Shown piece by piece: positions 1 through 6,797 of a stretch of DNA of 24,991 bases. The stretch is from assembly GCA_046727175.1 (NCBI GenBank), contig JBKPCD010000045.1, positions 1 to 24,991 of the forward strand. Direction: 5' to 3'. The stretch's first letter is position 1. Each line of letters begins with the position of its first letter. Below the pieces are notes generated by a model. The model was given only the letters and a program-made list of their open reading frames with translations, did not search any database and was not told the DNA's origin. This DNA is from JBKPCD01 sp046727175. GTDB taxonomy: Bacteria; Acidobacteriota; Vicinamibacteria; Vicinamibacterales; 2-12-FULL-66-21. The position numbers were made by a program, and so were the translations under genes.

Positions 1-391
1 AACTGGTAGCTGTGTGCGCGCGGACGAGTCCGACCAGACACGGGGTCCACATGCCAGCCGCCACACCCTTCCCACAGACGTCGCCCAGGGCGAGGATGAC
101 GCCGTCGCTGGCCTCTTCCATCGTGAAAAAGTCACCGGGCAGGTAGCGCACTGCGAATATCTCGCTGGCGACCTCCATGTCCCCCAGTTGGACGAAACGC
201 GGGGCGCACAAGCGCCGATGCACCTGCACACCTTCTGAGAGTGCAGCGTGGAGATCAGCGTACTCTTTCTGGAGATTCGCAAGCTTCTGCTTCAACTCTC
301 GGTAGCCCGGCTGATGACGTGACCTCAGGGTCCGCGGCGGAAAGGCCTGCACGTCCACAGGCCTGCGCGCAAAGACGGTTGACTGACTCAT
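1..391 (-). CDS. SpoIIE/PP2C-type serine phosphatase, N-terminal part (cut by window edge)
   Basis: The reverse strand is open from an ATG at 391 to the window edge, giving 130 residues with no stop. Residues about 30-50 look like a short coiled coil (ELKQKLANLQKEYADLHAAL). After this comes the entry to a SpoIIE/RsbU-type PP2C domain: residues RYLPGDFF match the usual GGDFYD metal-binding strand and LALGDVCGKGVAAG matches the GDVSGKG motif. Enzymes of this family dephosphorylate anti-sigma-factor antagonists or similar partners. The start lies 11 bases after the response-regulator stop, so the three genes very probably form one operon and the phosphatase is a likely output or partner of the two-component pair. 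The usual first Gly of GGD is Pro here (PGD). The C-terminal part and the remaining metal ligands are outside the window. Confidence 0.8.
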   Translation of the reverse strand, partial: MSQSTVFARRPVDVQAFPPRTLRSRHQPGYRELKQKLANLQKEYADLHAALSEGVQVHRRLCAPRFVQLGDMEVASEIFAVRYLPGDFFTMEEASDGVILALGDVCGKGVAAGMWTPCLVGLVRAHTATS

Positions 392-402
392 GAGACGTGA
401 CC

Positions 403-1200
403 TCACTCGACGAACTTGTAACCGGTGCCGTGGATGGTCAGGATGAACCGCGGTGCCTCGGGATTCGGTTCCAGTTTCTGTCTTAGGTGAACGATGTGAG
501 TGTCGACGGTTCGTGTATTGGGGTAGTTTTCATAGCCCCACACCGCATCCAGCAGGTGGTCACGGCTGAGCGTTTCAGAGGGATGCGAGATGAAGTAGGC
601 GAGCAGCGCGAACTCCTTCGCGGAGAGCTCGACGGGCCTGCCGGCGCGCCGCACTTCGTTGCCCCGGATGTTGACCTCGACGTCACCGAACCGATACACC
701 GCAGGAACGTTGACCTGCTGGGAAGTCCGTCGCAGCACGGCCTTGACCCGTGCCATCAGCTCGCGGATCGAGAACGGCTTGGTGACATAGTCGTCGGCAC
801 CCAGCTCCAGGCCGACGACCTTGTCGATCTCCTGGCCACGAGCGGTCAGCATGATGATGGGGACTGAGGGCCGCTTGGCCTTCACCTGCTTGCACACTTC
901 GAGACCGCTCATTCGCGGCATCATGACGTCCAACACGACGAGGTCAGGGGCATCGGCGAAGACGCGCTCGAGGCCCGACACTCCTTCGTCGGCGCTGATC
1001 ACGTCGTACCCCTCGTACTCGAAGTTGTCACGCAGTCCCGCCACCATCGCTGGTTCGTCTTCGATGATGAGAATTCGCGTCTTTTTGCCCGCTCGGCTAT
1101 CGCCGTCGCCTCGGTCAGAGGGCGTAGCGACGCGCAATCGAGTGGCGTTGCTCCCATGACCGTTTCGTTGCGCGGTGAAGTCGCTTCGCACCTTTCTCAT
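403..1200 (-). CDS. OmpR/PhoB-family response regulator
   Basis: 265 residues. The receiver domain runs from about 41 to 155 with acidic pocket E47/D48, phospho-acceptor D91 (VVLDVMMPRMSG), T119 (MLTARG) and K141 (TKPFS). A winged-helix DNA-binding domain covers about 168-265, ending in HGTGYKFVE, typical of OmpR/PhoB proteins. The protein would be phosphorylated by the adjacent kinase and act as a DNA-binding regulator in the cytoplasm. The first 40 residues before KKTRILIIEDE are longer than usual, so an internal start (for example a GTG near residue 24) is possible. It starts 11 bases after the kinase stop and is followed 11 bases later by the phosphatase gene. Phased repeats upstream of the kinase fit autoregulation by this protein. 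Confidence 0.95.
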   Translation of the reverse strand: MRKVRSDFTAQRNGHGSNATRLRVATPSDRGDGDSRAGKKTRILIIEDEPAMVAGLRDNFEYEGYDVISADEGVSGLERVFADAPDLVVLDVMMPRMSGLEVCKQVKAKRPSVPIIMLTARGQEIDKVVGLELGADDYVTKPFSIRELMARVKAVLRRTSQQVNVPAVYRFGDVEVNIRGNEVRRAGRPVELSAKEFALLAYFISHPSETLSRDHLLDAVWGYENYPNTRTVDTHIVHLRQKLEPNPEAPRFILTIHGTGYKFVE

Positions 1201-1211
1201 CTCGCTCTCCC

Positions 1212-2966
1212 TCAGGCTGCGTCATTGGCTGACTGCTGCGTGGCCGTGGCCAGCGGCAGCGAAAGAGTGAACTTGCTGCCTTTCCCCGGGGTGCTCTCTA
1301 CCTCCACGTCTCCACCGTGCGCGTGCGCGATGTGGCGAACCAGCGACAAGCCCAGGCCGCTCCCTTTCGTGTTGTGCACCAGCGGGTCGCCTGCCCGATA
1401 GAACTTCTCGAAGATCTTCGCTTGCTCGCTTCGCGCGATCCCGATGCCGTGGTCCGCCACCTCGAGCTTCAAGACGCGATCGTTCAGGTACAGCCTCACG
1501 CCGATGAACTTCTCGCGATCCGAGTACTTCAGCGCGTTGTTGACAAGGTTGACGAGCGAGCGCGCAATGGCTTCCTGGTCCACTCTGACGGGTGGGAGGC
1601 TCGTGTCGATGTTCTGCTCGAATGTAAAACCCTGTTCGTCGATCTGACCGCGATAAGTATCCAGCGTGTTGTTCACGAGTTCGGCGAGGTCGGTCGGGCG
1701 GAACTCGTATTCCTTGCGTCCCGCTTCGATGCGGGAGAAATCTAGGATGTTGTTGATCAATGCGGTCAACCGCTCGCTTTCCTGACGGATGATGCGGTAG
1801 TACTCCTCGACCTTGCCCCGGGCCGTGACGCGGCCCAGTTCGAGCGTCTCTGCGTACAGCCGGATCAGCGACAGCGGCGTGCGCAACTCATGCGACACGT
1901 TCGATACGAAATCCGACTTCAGCCGGGCTAACGCAACTTCCTTGGTGACGCTCCGGTACGTCAGCACGAGGCCGCCGACCAGCAGCAGCGAGAGCACCCC
2001 GAGAATGAGAAAACTGCGATAAACAAAGCTCCGTCCGAGAGCGTCCACGCTCGTACCCTTGAACTTGATGCCGAGCGCCAGCCCACGGAACACATCGTCC
2101 AGATTGCGAGAGACCTCGGGCTTACCCTCTGTCCACCCGGACGACGCAGCGATCACTTCCGTCCCATATCCGCCAGCCGGAGCGGAGGAGCCTGGATTGC
2201 TCTCGGAATCGGCGGGATACACGATCATGGCCAGAGGATTTCCACCGTCCTCACCGAGCTTGTAGGCGATCAGTTCGTCGAGCATTTTCGGAAAGAACGT
2301 CCGCCTCAGGTAGTCGGGTTCGAGGCTTATACCGGCGATCACGACCCAGTCCTTCGAGAGCCCAGGCAACGAAAACAAGCCACTGGTTATGTACGCGTTG
2401 TCGCCGCTTCGCTTCGTCTGCTCTGTCACCCACATGATCGGCCGAGCCTTCTTCTGTAACCCTTCCAGCATCGTCTTGGCTTCGTAGGCGAACCATCCTC
2501 CGAAGATCTTGGCGAGGCGCTGATGCTCGGCAAGGAAGTCCGGGTCGCTCATCGGCTGTGGCGGTGAGCGGAACAGCAAGCCGGTTTGCGCATCGAAGAG
2601 GAATACGTGCGCCAGCCACGGACGCTTTGACAGAATCTCGTCGAGCTTTCTCACCTTGTCCGCCTGATTGTCGATGTTCGAAGACGGGAAGAGATCCCGC
2701 ACCTCTTCGGTCATCTTGTAGGCCTTGAGATTGATCTGCTTCTCGGAGATGGCGAGCATCTGGAGGAAGTCGCGATGGATCGCGGCCTCCAGCGCCTTGT
2801 CACGCCTGATGGATTTCAGGTGGTAGAAGTTCACGCAGATCAGCGCCGCCGCCGGCAGCATGACGGCCAGCTCGAGCGTCAGCATGAGCCGAAGACGGTT
2901 GTTGCCGCTCCAGAATCTCGGCAAGCCCCTCTTGCCGTGGACCGCGTCGTCAAGCCTCGACTGCAT
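1212..2966 (-). CDS. Membrane sensor histidine kinase
   Basis: 584 residues. Transmembrane segment 1 lies near 28-45 and segment 2 near 316-337, enclosing a periplasmic sensor region of about 265 residues that I cannot assign to a named family; it may be Cache-like. The cytoplasmic part has the H box with the phosphorylated histidine at 359 (SNVSHELRTPL), then the N box (LVNNALKYS), G1 (VADHGIGIA) and G2 (KGSGLGLSLV) of the HATPase domain. No separate HAMP domain is obvious; a short linker (SVTKEVALARLKSDF) joins segment 2 to the dimerisation helix. The ATG has a good ribosome site (GGGAGG, 6-7 bases upstream). It is the first gene of the kinase-regulator-phosphatase operon. The signal sensed cannot be read from the sequence. 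Confidence 0.95.
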   Translation of the reverse strand: MQSRLDDAVHGKRGLPRFWSGNNRLRLMLTLELAVMLPAAALICVNFYHLKSIRRDKALEAAIHRDFLQMLAISEKQINLKAYKMTEEVRDLFPSSNIDNQADKVRKLDEILSKRPWLAHVFLFDAQTGLLFRSPPQPMSDPDFLAEHQRLAKIFGGWFAYEAKTMLEGLQKKARPIMWVTEQTKRSGDNAYITSGLFSLPGLSKDWVVIAGISLEPDYLRRTFFPKMLDELIAYKLGEDGGNPLAMIVYPADSESNPGSSAPAGGYGTEVIAASSGWTEGKPEVSRNLDDVFRGLALGIKFKGTSVDALGRSFVYRSFLILGVLSLLLVGGLVLTYRSVTKEVALARLKSDFVSNVSHELRTPLSLIRLYAETLELGRVTARGKVEEYYRIIRQESERLTALINNILDFSRIEAGRKEYEFRPTDLAELVNNTLDTYRGQIDEQGFTFEQNIDTSLPPVRVDQEAIARSLVNLVNNALKYSDREKFIGVRLYLNDRVLKLEVADHGIGIARSEQAKIFEKFYRAGDPLVHNTKGSGLGLSLVRHIAHAHGGDVEVESTPGKGSKFTLSLPLATATQQSANDAA

Positions 2967-3014
2967 CCCAACCTCCCGAACCTATCCGCGTATACGGAAA
3001 GCGTACGCCCGCGC

Positions 3015-3054
3015 ATGTCAAGGTATGTGAAGGATGGGTGAAAAGATGTCAAGG
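3015..3054 (-). promoter_or_regulatory. Phased direct repeats, probable OmpR-family operator
   Basis: On the plus strand, ATGTCAAGG (3015), ATGTGAAGG (3025), GGGTGAAAA (about 3036) and ATGTCAAGG (3046) follow each other at 10-11 base intervals, that is, one helical turn. This array lies 49-88 bases upstream of the kinase start. OmpR/PhoB-type regulators bind head-to-tail as dimers to repeats of this kind, and TGTCA is also the core of the PhoB box. On the minus strand the outer copies read CCTTGACAT, so one could also serve as a -35 element. Autoregulation by the downstream response regulator is my inference. Confidence 0.55.
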
Positions 3055-3138
3055 ATTGCAAATTTGCTCAGTCTCGCGGGTGGATCGAGCAAGAGCGTGG
3101 TCGGTGAGCACCACGAGTGCTGTGCGAAAGCTCGACTG

Positions 3139-3960
3139 CTATATGGTGTCGGCCGCGCCGTTCATGGCGCGAACCACGTGATCAGAACGCTCGTCGGGCT
3201 CGAGCGAAAAACCCACGCCCAGCCTTTTCAACAAGGTAAGCTCCGAGGGCGTCGCGCCGAGCATGCGCCGAAACGTGCGCGTCAGGTGAGCGCTGTCGGA
3301 AAACCCGGCTCGATAGGCCGCGCTCGTGACGCTTGCACCCTCCATCAAGTCACAGGCCGCGCGCTGGAGCCGGAGCCAGAGAATGTAGGGTCGCACCGGA
3401 ACGCCAACCGACTCGGTAAAGGCGTGCATGAAGCGGGACGGCGACAAGCCGGCGATGCCCGCCAGCGTCTTCAGAGACAGACCGTCCAACGCGGCCCGAG
3501 GCTCCTGAAGTCGGTTCAGCACGCGCCGGACAGCGGGATGGATCGCGACGCCGCTCCTCCGGTGCACGAGGAACTCGCTCAGCCAACGTTCGGCACGCGC
3601 ATCGTCCGGCGTGGGGCCGAGCACGGCGCGCCACCGGGCAACCTGTCGGGCAGGGACGCAGGCAATCTCGCCCTCGATGCGCTCCGATAGCGCACCACCG
3701 ATGTCGCTCTCCGCGCTGACGAACCCTATCAGCAAGGTGGTGCCACGCGCGTCGAGCTGATGCGTGGCATCCGGCCGGATCCATACCGCGCCACACTTCC
3801 TCCACGTTTGCGTCCGTCCGCCCCGCACGAGCAGGAAACCGTGGAGCGCCAACAGCAGCTGGACACAGTGGTGGCGGTGCGCCGCCGCCACGAAACCTGG
3901 TCCCCAAACGAGCATCACTGGAGGCCATGGCGCGATGCCGTGGCGCGCGCGGAGCGGCAT
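3139..3960 (-). CDS. AraC-family transcriptional regulator
   Basis: 273 residues. The N-terminal half (1-130) is cupin-like: HHCVQLLLALHG and WIRPDATHQLDA resemble the AraC sensor fold. Two helix-turn-helix units follow at about 160-260 (LKTLAGIAGLSPSRFMHAF; SVTSAAYRAGFSDSAHLTRTF; RRMLGATPSEL), as in AraC/XylS proteins. It is divergent from the RND efflux operon that begins at about 4222, an arrangement common for local regulators of pumps, so it may control that operon; the ligand is unknown. The ATG at 3960 is the first one in frame. A 62-base repeat (3991-4052), shared with the right end of the window, lies 31-92 bases upstream of this start. Confidence 0.9.
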   Translation of the reverse strand: MPLRARHGIAPWPPVMLVWGPGFVAAAHRHHCVQLLLALHGFLLVRGGRTQTWRKCGAVWIRPDATHQLDARGTTLLIGFVSAESDIGGALSERIEGEIACVPARQVARWRAVLGPTPDDARAERWLSEFLVHRRSGVAIHPAVRRVLNRLQEPRAALDGLSLKTLAGIAGLSPSRFMHAFTESVGVPVRPYILWLRLQRAACDLMEGASVTSAAYRAGFSDSAHLTRTFRRMLGATPSELTLLKRLGVGFSLEPDERSDHVVRAMNGAADTI

Positions 3961-3990
3961 GAGCGGATTCTGGCACCCCGCCGCACCGCC

Positions 3991-4052
3991 TGCAAGTTAG
4001 CCAGTTCGTTCAAGACGCGAGCGACTGCTGCTCGCTAGGATGCATTCATGGT
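3991..4052 (+). repeat. Dispersed repeat, copy 1 (inverted relative to copy 2)
   Basis: Bases 3991-4017 are identical to the reverse complement of 24881-24907 (27 of 27). The alignment continues without gaps to 4052/24846, giving about 51 matches in 62. In this copy 4017-4022 and 4030-4035 form a 6-bp hairpin (GCGAGC/GCTCGC). The element sits in the upstream region of the AraC gene. Confidence 0.8.
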
Positions 4053-4189
4053 CCGGTCGGCCGACGATGAAGACGAGGCAGCCTGCGCGAGCAATCGATG
4101 AGAAGGTGTTGAGACGACCAAGCCGGACCAAAGGACCCCTCTTGATTCAACAGAAATTCAACGGGACCTTCACGCCTTCCTCCCGGCGA

Positions 4190-4225
4190 TTCTCGTAGCT
4201 TGAACTGGCGGTCCTCGTAGGTTGA
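4190..4225 (+). promoter_or_regulatory. 22-base-spaced direct repeat before the efflux operon
   Basis: TTCTCGTAGCTTGA (4190-4203) and TCCTCGTAGGTTGA (4212-4225) agree at 12 of 14 bases and are 22 bases apart, two helical turns. This could be an AraC-type operator. It ends just before the likely start codon at 4232, so binding would favour repression. Function is inferred from spacing and position only. Confidence 0.3.
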
Positions 4226-5577
4226 GGAAGAATGGCTCGCCCGACTTCTTTCGCCCGCCAGATGATGTTCGTCGTCGGTGTCGCGAGCGCGTGCCGCGTG
4301 TCGTGCACGGTCAGGTGGTCACATTGACTGAGGCCGTGCGCACGGCAGAAAGCCACGATCGATCCATCCATATCGCGGACCTCGAACGCGAAAAGGCCGT
4401 GCGCGAGGTGGATAGTGCACGGACGCAGCGATACCCGATCTTCTCAGTCACGGCGCTCGGGTCGCAGCCGCTGACTCAATTGGGCATCACCCTCGAGCGC
4501 GGAAGCCTTGGCACATACCCACACGACGGTCCCATCCCCGGCGAGACGACCACGCTGACGAGCCCGTTGCGTTTTGGGTTTATTGGGTACGCCAGCGTGT
4601 CGCAGCCGCTGACGCAGCAGCACAAGATCGGCCTGGGGATCGAGCTCGCCCGGGTCGGCGCGGACGCCAAAGCCGAACAAGTTCGCGCGACACGACAAGG
4701 CGTCGTCAACCAAGTGCGGCGTCTCTACTACGGCATCGCGCAGGCCGAGAGTGGCAGGAGGACGTTCCAGGCCACCGTCGATTTCCTGAGGCAGCTCGAT
4801 CGCGAAACCAGCCAACAGGTCGTTCAACGCGTGGTGTTGCAGGCCGACCTGCTGAATGTCAAGGCGCAACTCGTCCAAGCAGAGTACGAACTGCTCAAGA
4901 TGGACGATCCCATCCAGTCTCAGAAGGAACAGCTCAATCGTCTGATGGGTCGACCGATTGATGCACCGTTGGACATCGACCTCTCGAGCGTCGTCGAGAA
5001 CGAGCCAGTGTCTTTGACTGACGCGTACGCCGAAGCGCGGGCCTCCCGCCCGGAGATCCGTCTGGCGAAAGTGCAGCAGCGCAAGGCACAACTCGAACGT
5101 CGACTCGCGAGTGCTGAACGAATCCCGGACATCAGCCTGTCGTTGTTCGCGTTACGAACGGTCAATTTCAGTAGTGTCCTTCCCAACAGCGTGAGCAGCG
5201 TCGGCCTTCAGGCAACCTGGGACGTGTTCGACTGGGGAAGAAAACGCAAGGAAATCCAGTCGAAGCAGGACGCTGAAGGGCAGGCGGCTCTGGAGCTCGC
5301 AGACACGGAAGCGCGCGTAATGGCCGACGTCGCCCATCAGTATCGGCGGATCCTCGAGGCGCGCAAGGCATTGGAGCTCGCGCGGGCATTCCAATCCTCC
5401 AATACCGAAGGCTTGCGTGTGGCACGCAATCGATACGTGCAGCGGGAGGCCGTTCTGAGTGACGTCGCCAAACTTCAATCGAGTCTTGCGGAAGCCAACC
5501 ATCGCTATACCCAGGCACTGATGGATCTCGCGACCGCGCAGGCCGATTTCGAGAAGGCCATGGGCAGGGATCGATGA
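4222..5577 (+). CDS. TolC-family outer-membrane efflux channel (start region probably frameshifted)
   Basis: The open frame encodes 451 residues. From VVTLTEAVRTAESHD onward it has the two-repeat OEP architecture of TolC/OprM proteins: long heptad-rich helices (REVDSARTQRYP; KVQQRKAQLERRLASAER) and the typical SVGLQATWDVFDWGRKR and NRYVQREAVLSDV stretches. It would form the outer-membrane and periplasmic duct of the RND pump encoded next. The frame's own start is a TTG at 4222 and its first 30 residues (RRRCRERVPR) are not a signal peptide. An ATG at 4232 in the +1 frame, preceded by GAGGAAG, encodes MARPTSFARQMMFVVGVASA, which is a good signal peptide, but runs to a stop at 4325. One missing base between about 4290 and 4320 would join the two and give 449 codons. 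The stop overlaps the adaptor start (ATGA). Confidence 0.9.
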   Translation: MRKNGSPDFFRPPDDVRRRCRERVPRVVHGQVVTLTEAVRTAESHDRSIHIADLEREKAVREVDSARTQRYPIFSVTALGSQPLTQLGITLERGSLGTYPHDGPIPGETTTLTSPLRFGFIGYASVSQPLTQQHKIGLGIELARVGADAKAEQVRATRQGVVNQVRRLYYGIAQAESGRRTFQATVDFLRQLDRETSQQVVQRVVLQADLLNVKAQLVQAEYELLKMDDPIQSQKEQLNRLMGRPIDAPLDIDLSSVVENEPVSLTDAYAEARASRPEIRLAKVQQRKAQLERRLASAERIPDISLSLFALRTVNFSSVLPNSVSSVGLQATWDVFDWGRKRKEIQSKQDAEGQAALELADTEARVMADVAHQYRRILEARKALELARAFQSSNTEGLRVARNRYVQREAVLSDVAKLQSSLAEANHRYTQALMDLATAQADFEKAMGRDR

Positions 5578-6797
5578 AGATGCGGGACTTACAGCCAGTG
5601 TTGGCCTTCGTTGCCATCGCGGCTGTCCAGATGTGCGGATGCGTCGGGCGCGCAGACTCGGACGCCGACGCCCGCACCCCAAAGGCTGTCCGGCTCGTCA
5701 CCGTCGAGGGCTCAGCAGGCGCGGAATCGACAACCTACTCCGCCGTCGTTACGCCCAACGCGCAAGTCGATCTCGCGTTCCGTGTGTCGGGATACGTCGT
5801 TGACGTCCGCCGAACCAAGGCTGCCGACGGCCGGACTCGTGCTGTGGAGCCCGGCGCTGCTCTGGCAACAGGACTTATTCTCGCCCGGGTTCGCGCGATT
5901 GATTATCAGGCTGTCGTCGACAAAGCGCAGGGGGCGCGCGACGAGTCGACCGCCGGCGTCAATGGGGCCGAGGCCGCGCTCGCCGAGGCGCGCGCCGCCT
6001 TCACGCAAGCGGAATCTGATTTCGGACGTATCGCCGCGCTCTGGGAACAGGAGAGCGTGACGAAGTCCGCCTACGACGCAAGCAAGGCGAGACTGGACAC
6101 TGCGCAAGCAAAGGTGGACGCGGCAACCGCAGGGGTCGTTGCCGCAAAACAGCGGGCCATCGAGGCGGCAGCCCAGCTGCAGGAGGCGAGAATCGCCCTG
6201 GGCGACACCGAATTACGCGTGCCGTTCGACGCCATTCTTTTGGAACGTCGCGTCGATGTCGGAACGCTCGTCTCGCCAGCCACGCCGGCATTTACCGTCG
6301 CAGACCTGCACCTCGTCAAAGCACGGTTCAGTGTCCCAGATACGACACTCCGCATGTTTCGGGCCGGACAGCCCCTGCCATTGACCGTGGATGCATTCGC
6401 GAATGAACCGTTTCAGGGGCACGTCCTGTCGGTCGCGCCCGCGGCCGACCCCAAAGCGCGATCGTTCGAGATTATCGTCGCGATCGACAATCCGACCATG
6501 AAGTTGCGATCGGGAATGATCGCATCCATTCGCGTCGCAGACGACGCGACGAATGGTCATCACGTACGCATACCGATCGACGCACTCGTCCACGATCCCA
6601 CTCGCGATCAGTACCTCGTGTACACCGTGGAACAGAAGGACGGAGGCATCACAGCAGTCAAGGCCCTTCACGTTCGTCCCGGACCACTCGTCGGCAATCA
6701 AGTTTCGATCCTCGACGGCCTCGCTGCTGGCCAACGAATCGTGGCGGCCGGAGCGAACCTGCTTCGGCCGGGCGATGTCGTGAAGGAAATCCAGTGA
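5574..6797 (+). CDS. RND efflux periplasmic adaptor (HlyD/AcrA-like)
   Basis: 407 residues. The N-terminus has a hydrophobic segment ending in cysteines (VAIAAVQMCGC), so a lipoprotein anchor is likely although the lipobox is not canonical. The rest follows adaptor order: a first lipoyl/beta-barrel strand (DLAFRVSGYVVDV), a long coiled-coil hairpin at about 110-210 rich in Ala and Glu, the second lipoyl half (LRVPFDAILLERRVDVGTLV), a beta-barrel domain (LVKARFSVPDTTLRMFRAGQ) and the membrane-proximal end (VGNQVSILDGLAAGQRIV). It links the pump to the TolC-like channel. Four-base overlaps at both ends (ATGA with the channel gene, GTGA with the pump gene) indicate translational coupling. Confidence 0.94.
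   Translation: MKMRDLQPVLAFVAIAAVQMCGCVGRADSDADARTPKAVRLVTVEGSAGAESTTYSAVVTPNAQVDLAFRVSGYVVDVRRTKAADGRTRAVEPGAALATGLILARVRAIDYQAVVDKAQGARDESTAGVNGAEAALAEARAAFTQAESDFGRIAALWEQESVTKSAYDASKARLDTAQAKVDAATAGVVAAKQRAIEAAAQLQEARIALGDTELRVPFDAILLERRVDVGTLVSPATPAFTVADLHLVKARFSVPDTTLRMFRAGQPLPLTVDAFANEPFQGHVLSVAPAADPKARSFEIIVAIDNPTMKLRSGMIASIRVADDATNGHHVRIPIDALVHDPTRDQYLVYTVEQKDGGITAVKALHVRPGPLVGNQVSILDGLAAGQRIVAAGANLLRPGDVVKEIQ

Noticed and set aside
3034..3690. 218-codon plus-strand frame opposite the AraC gene
   Set aside because: The opposite strand carries the clear AraC helix-turn-helix motifs; this frame has no recognisable motif.
3991..4052. Dispersed repeat considered as an integron attC site
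   Set aside because: No GTTRRRY/RYYYAAC core pair at the ends, no integrase and no cassette-like array; the identical core is also unlike the variable attC pattern.
4444..5091. 215-codon minus-strand frame inside the TolC gene
   Set aside because: Antisense shadow of a conserved gene with no ribosome site or family match.
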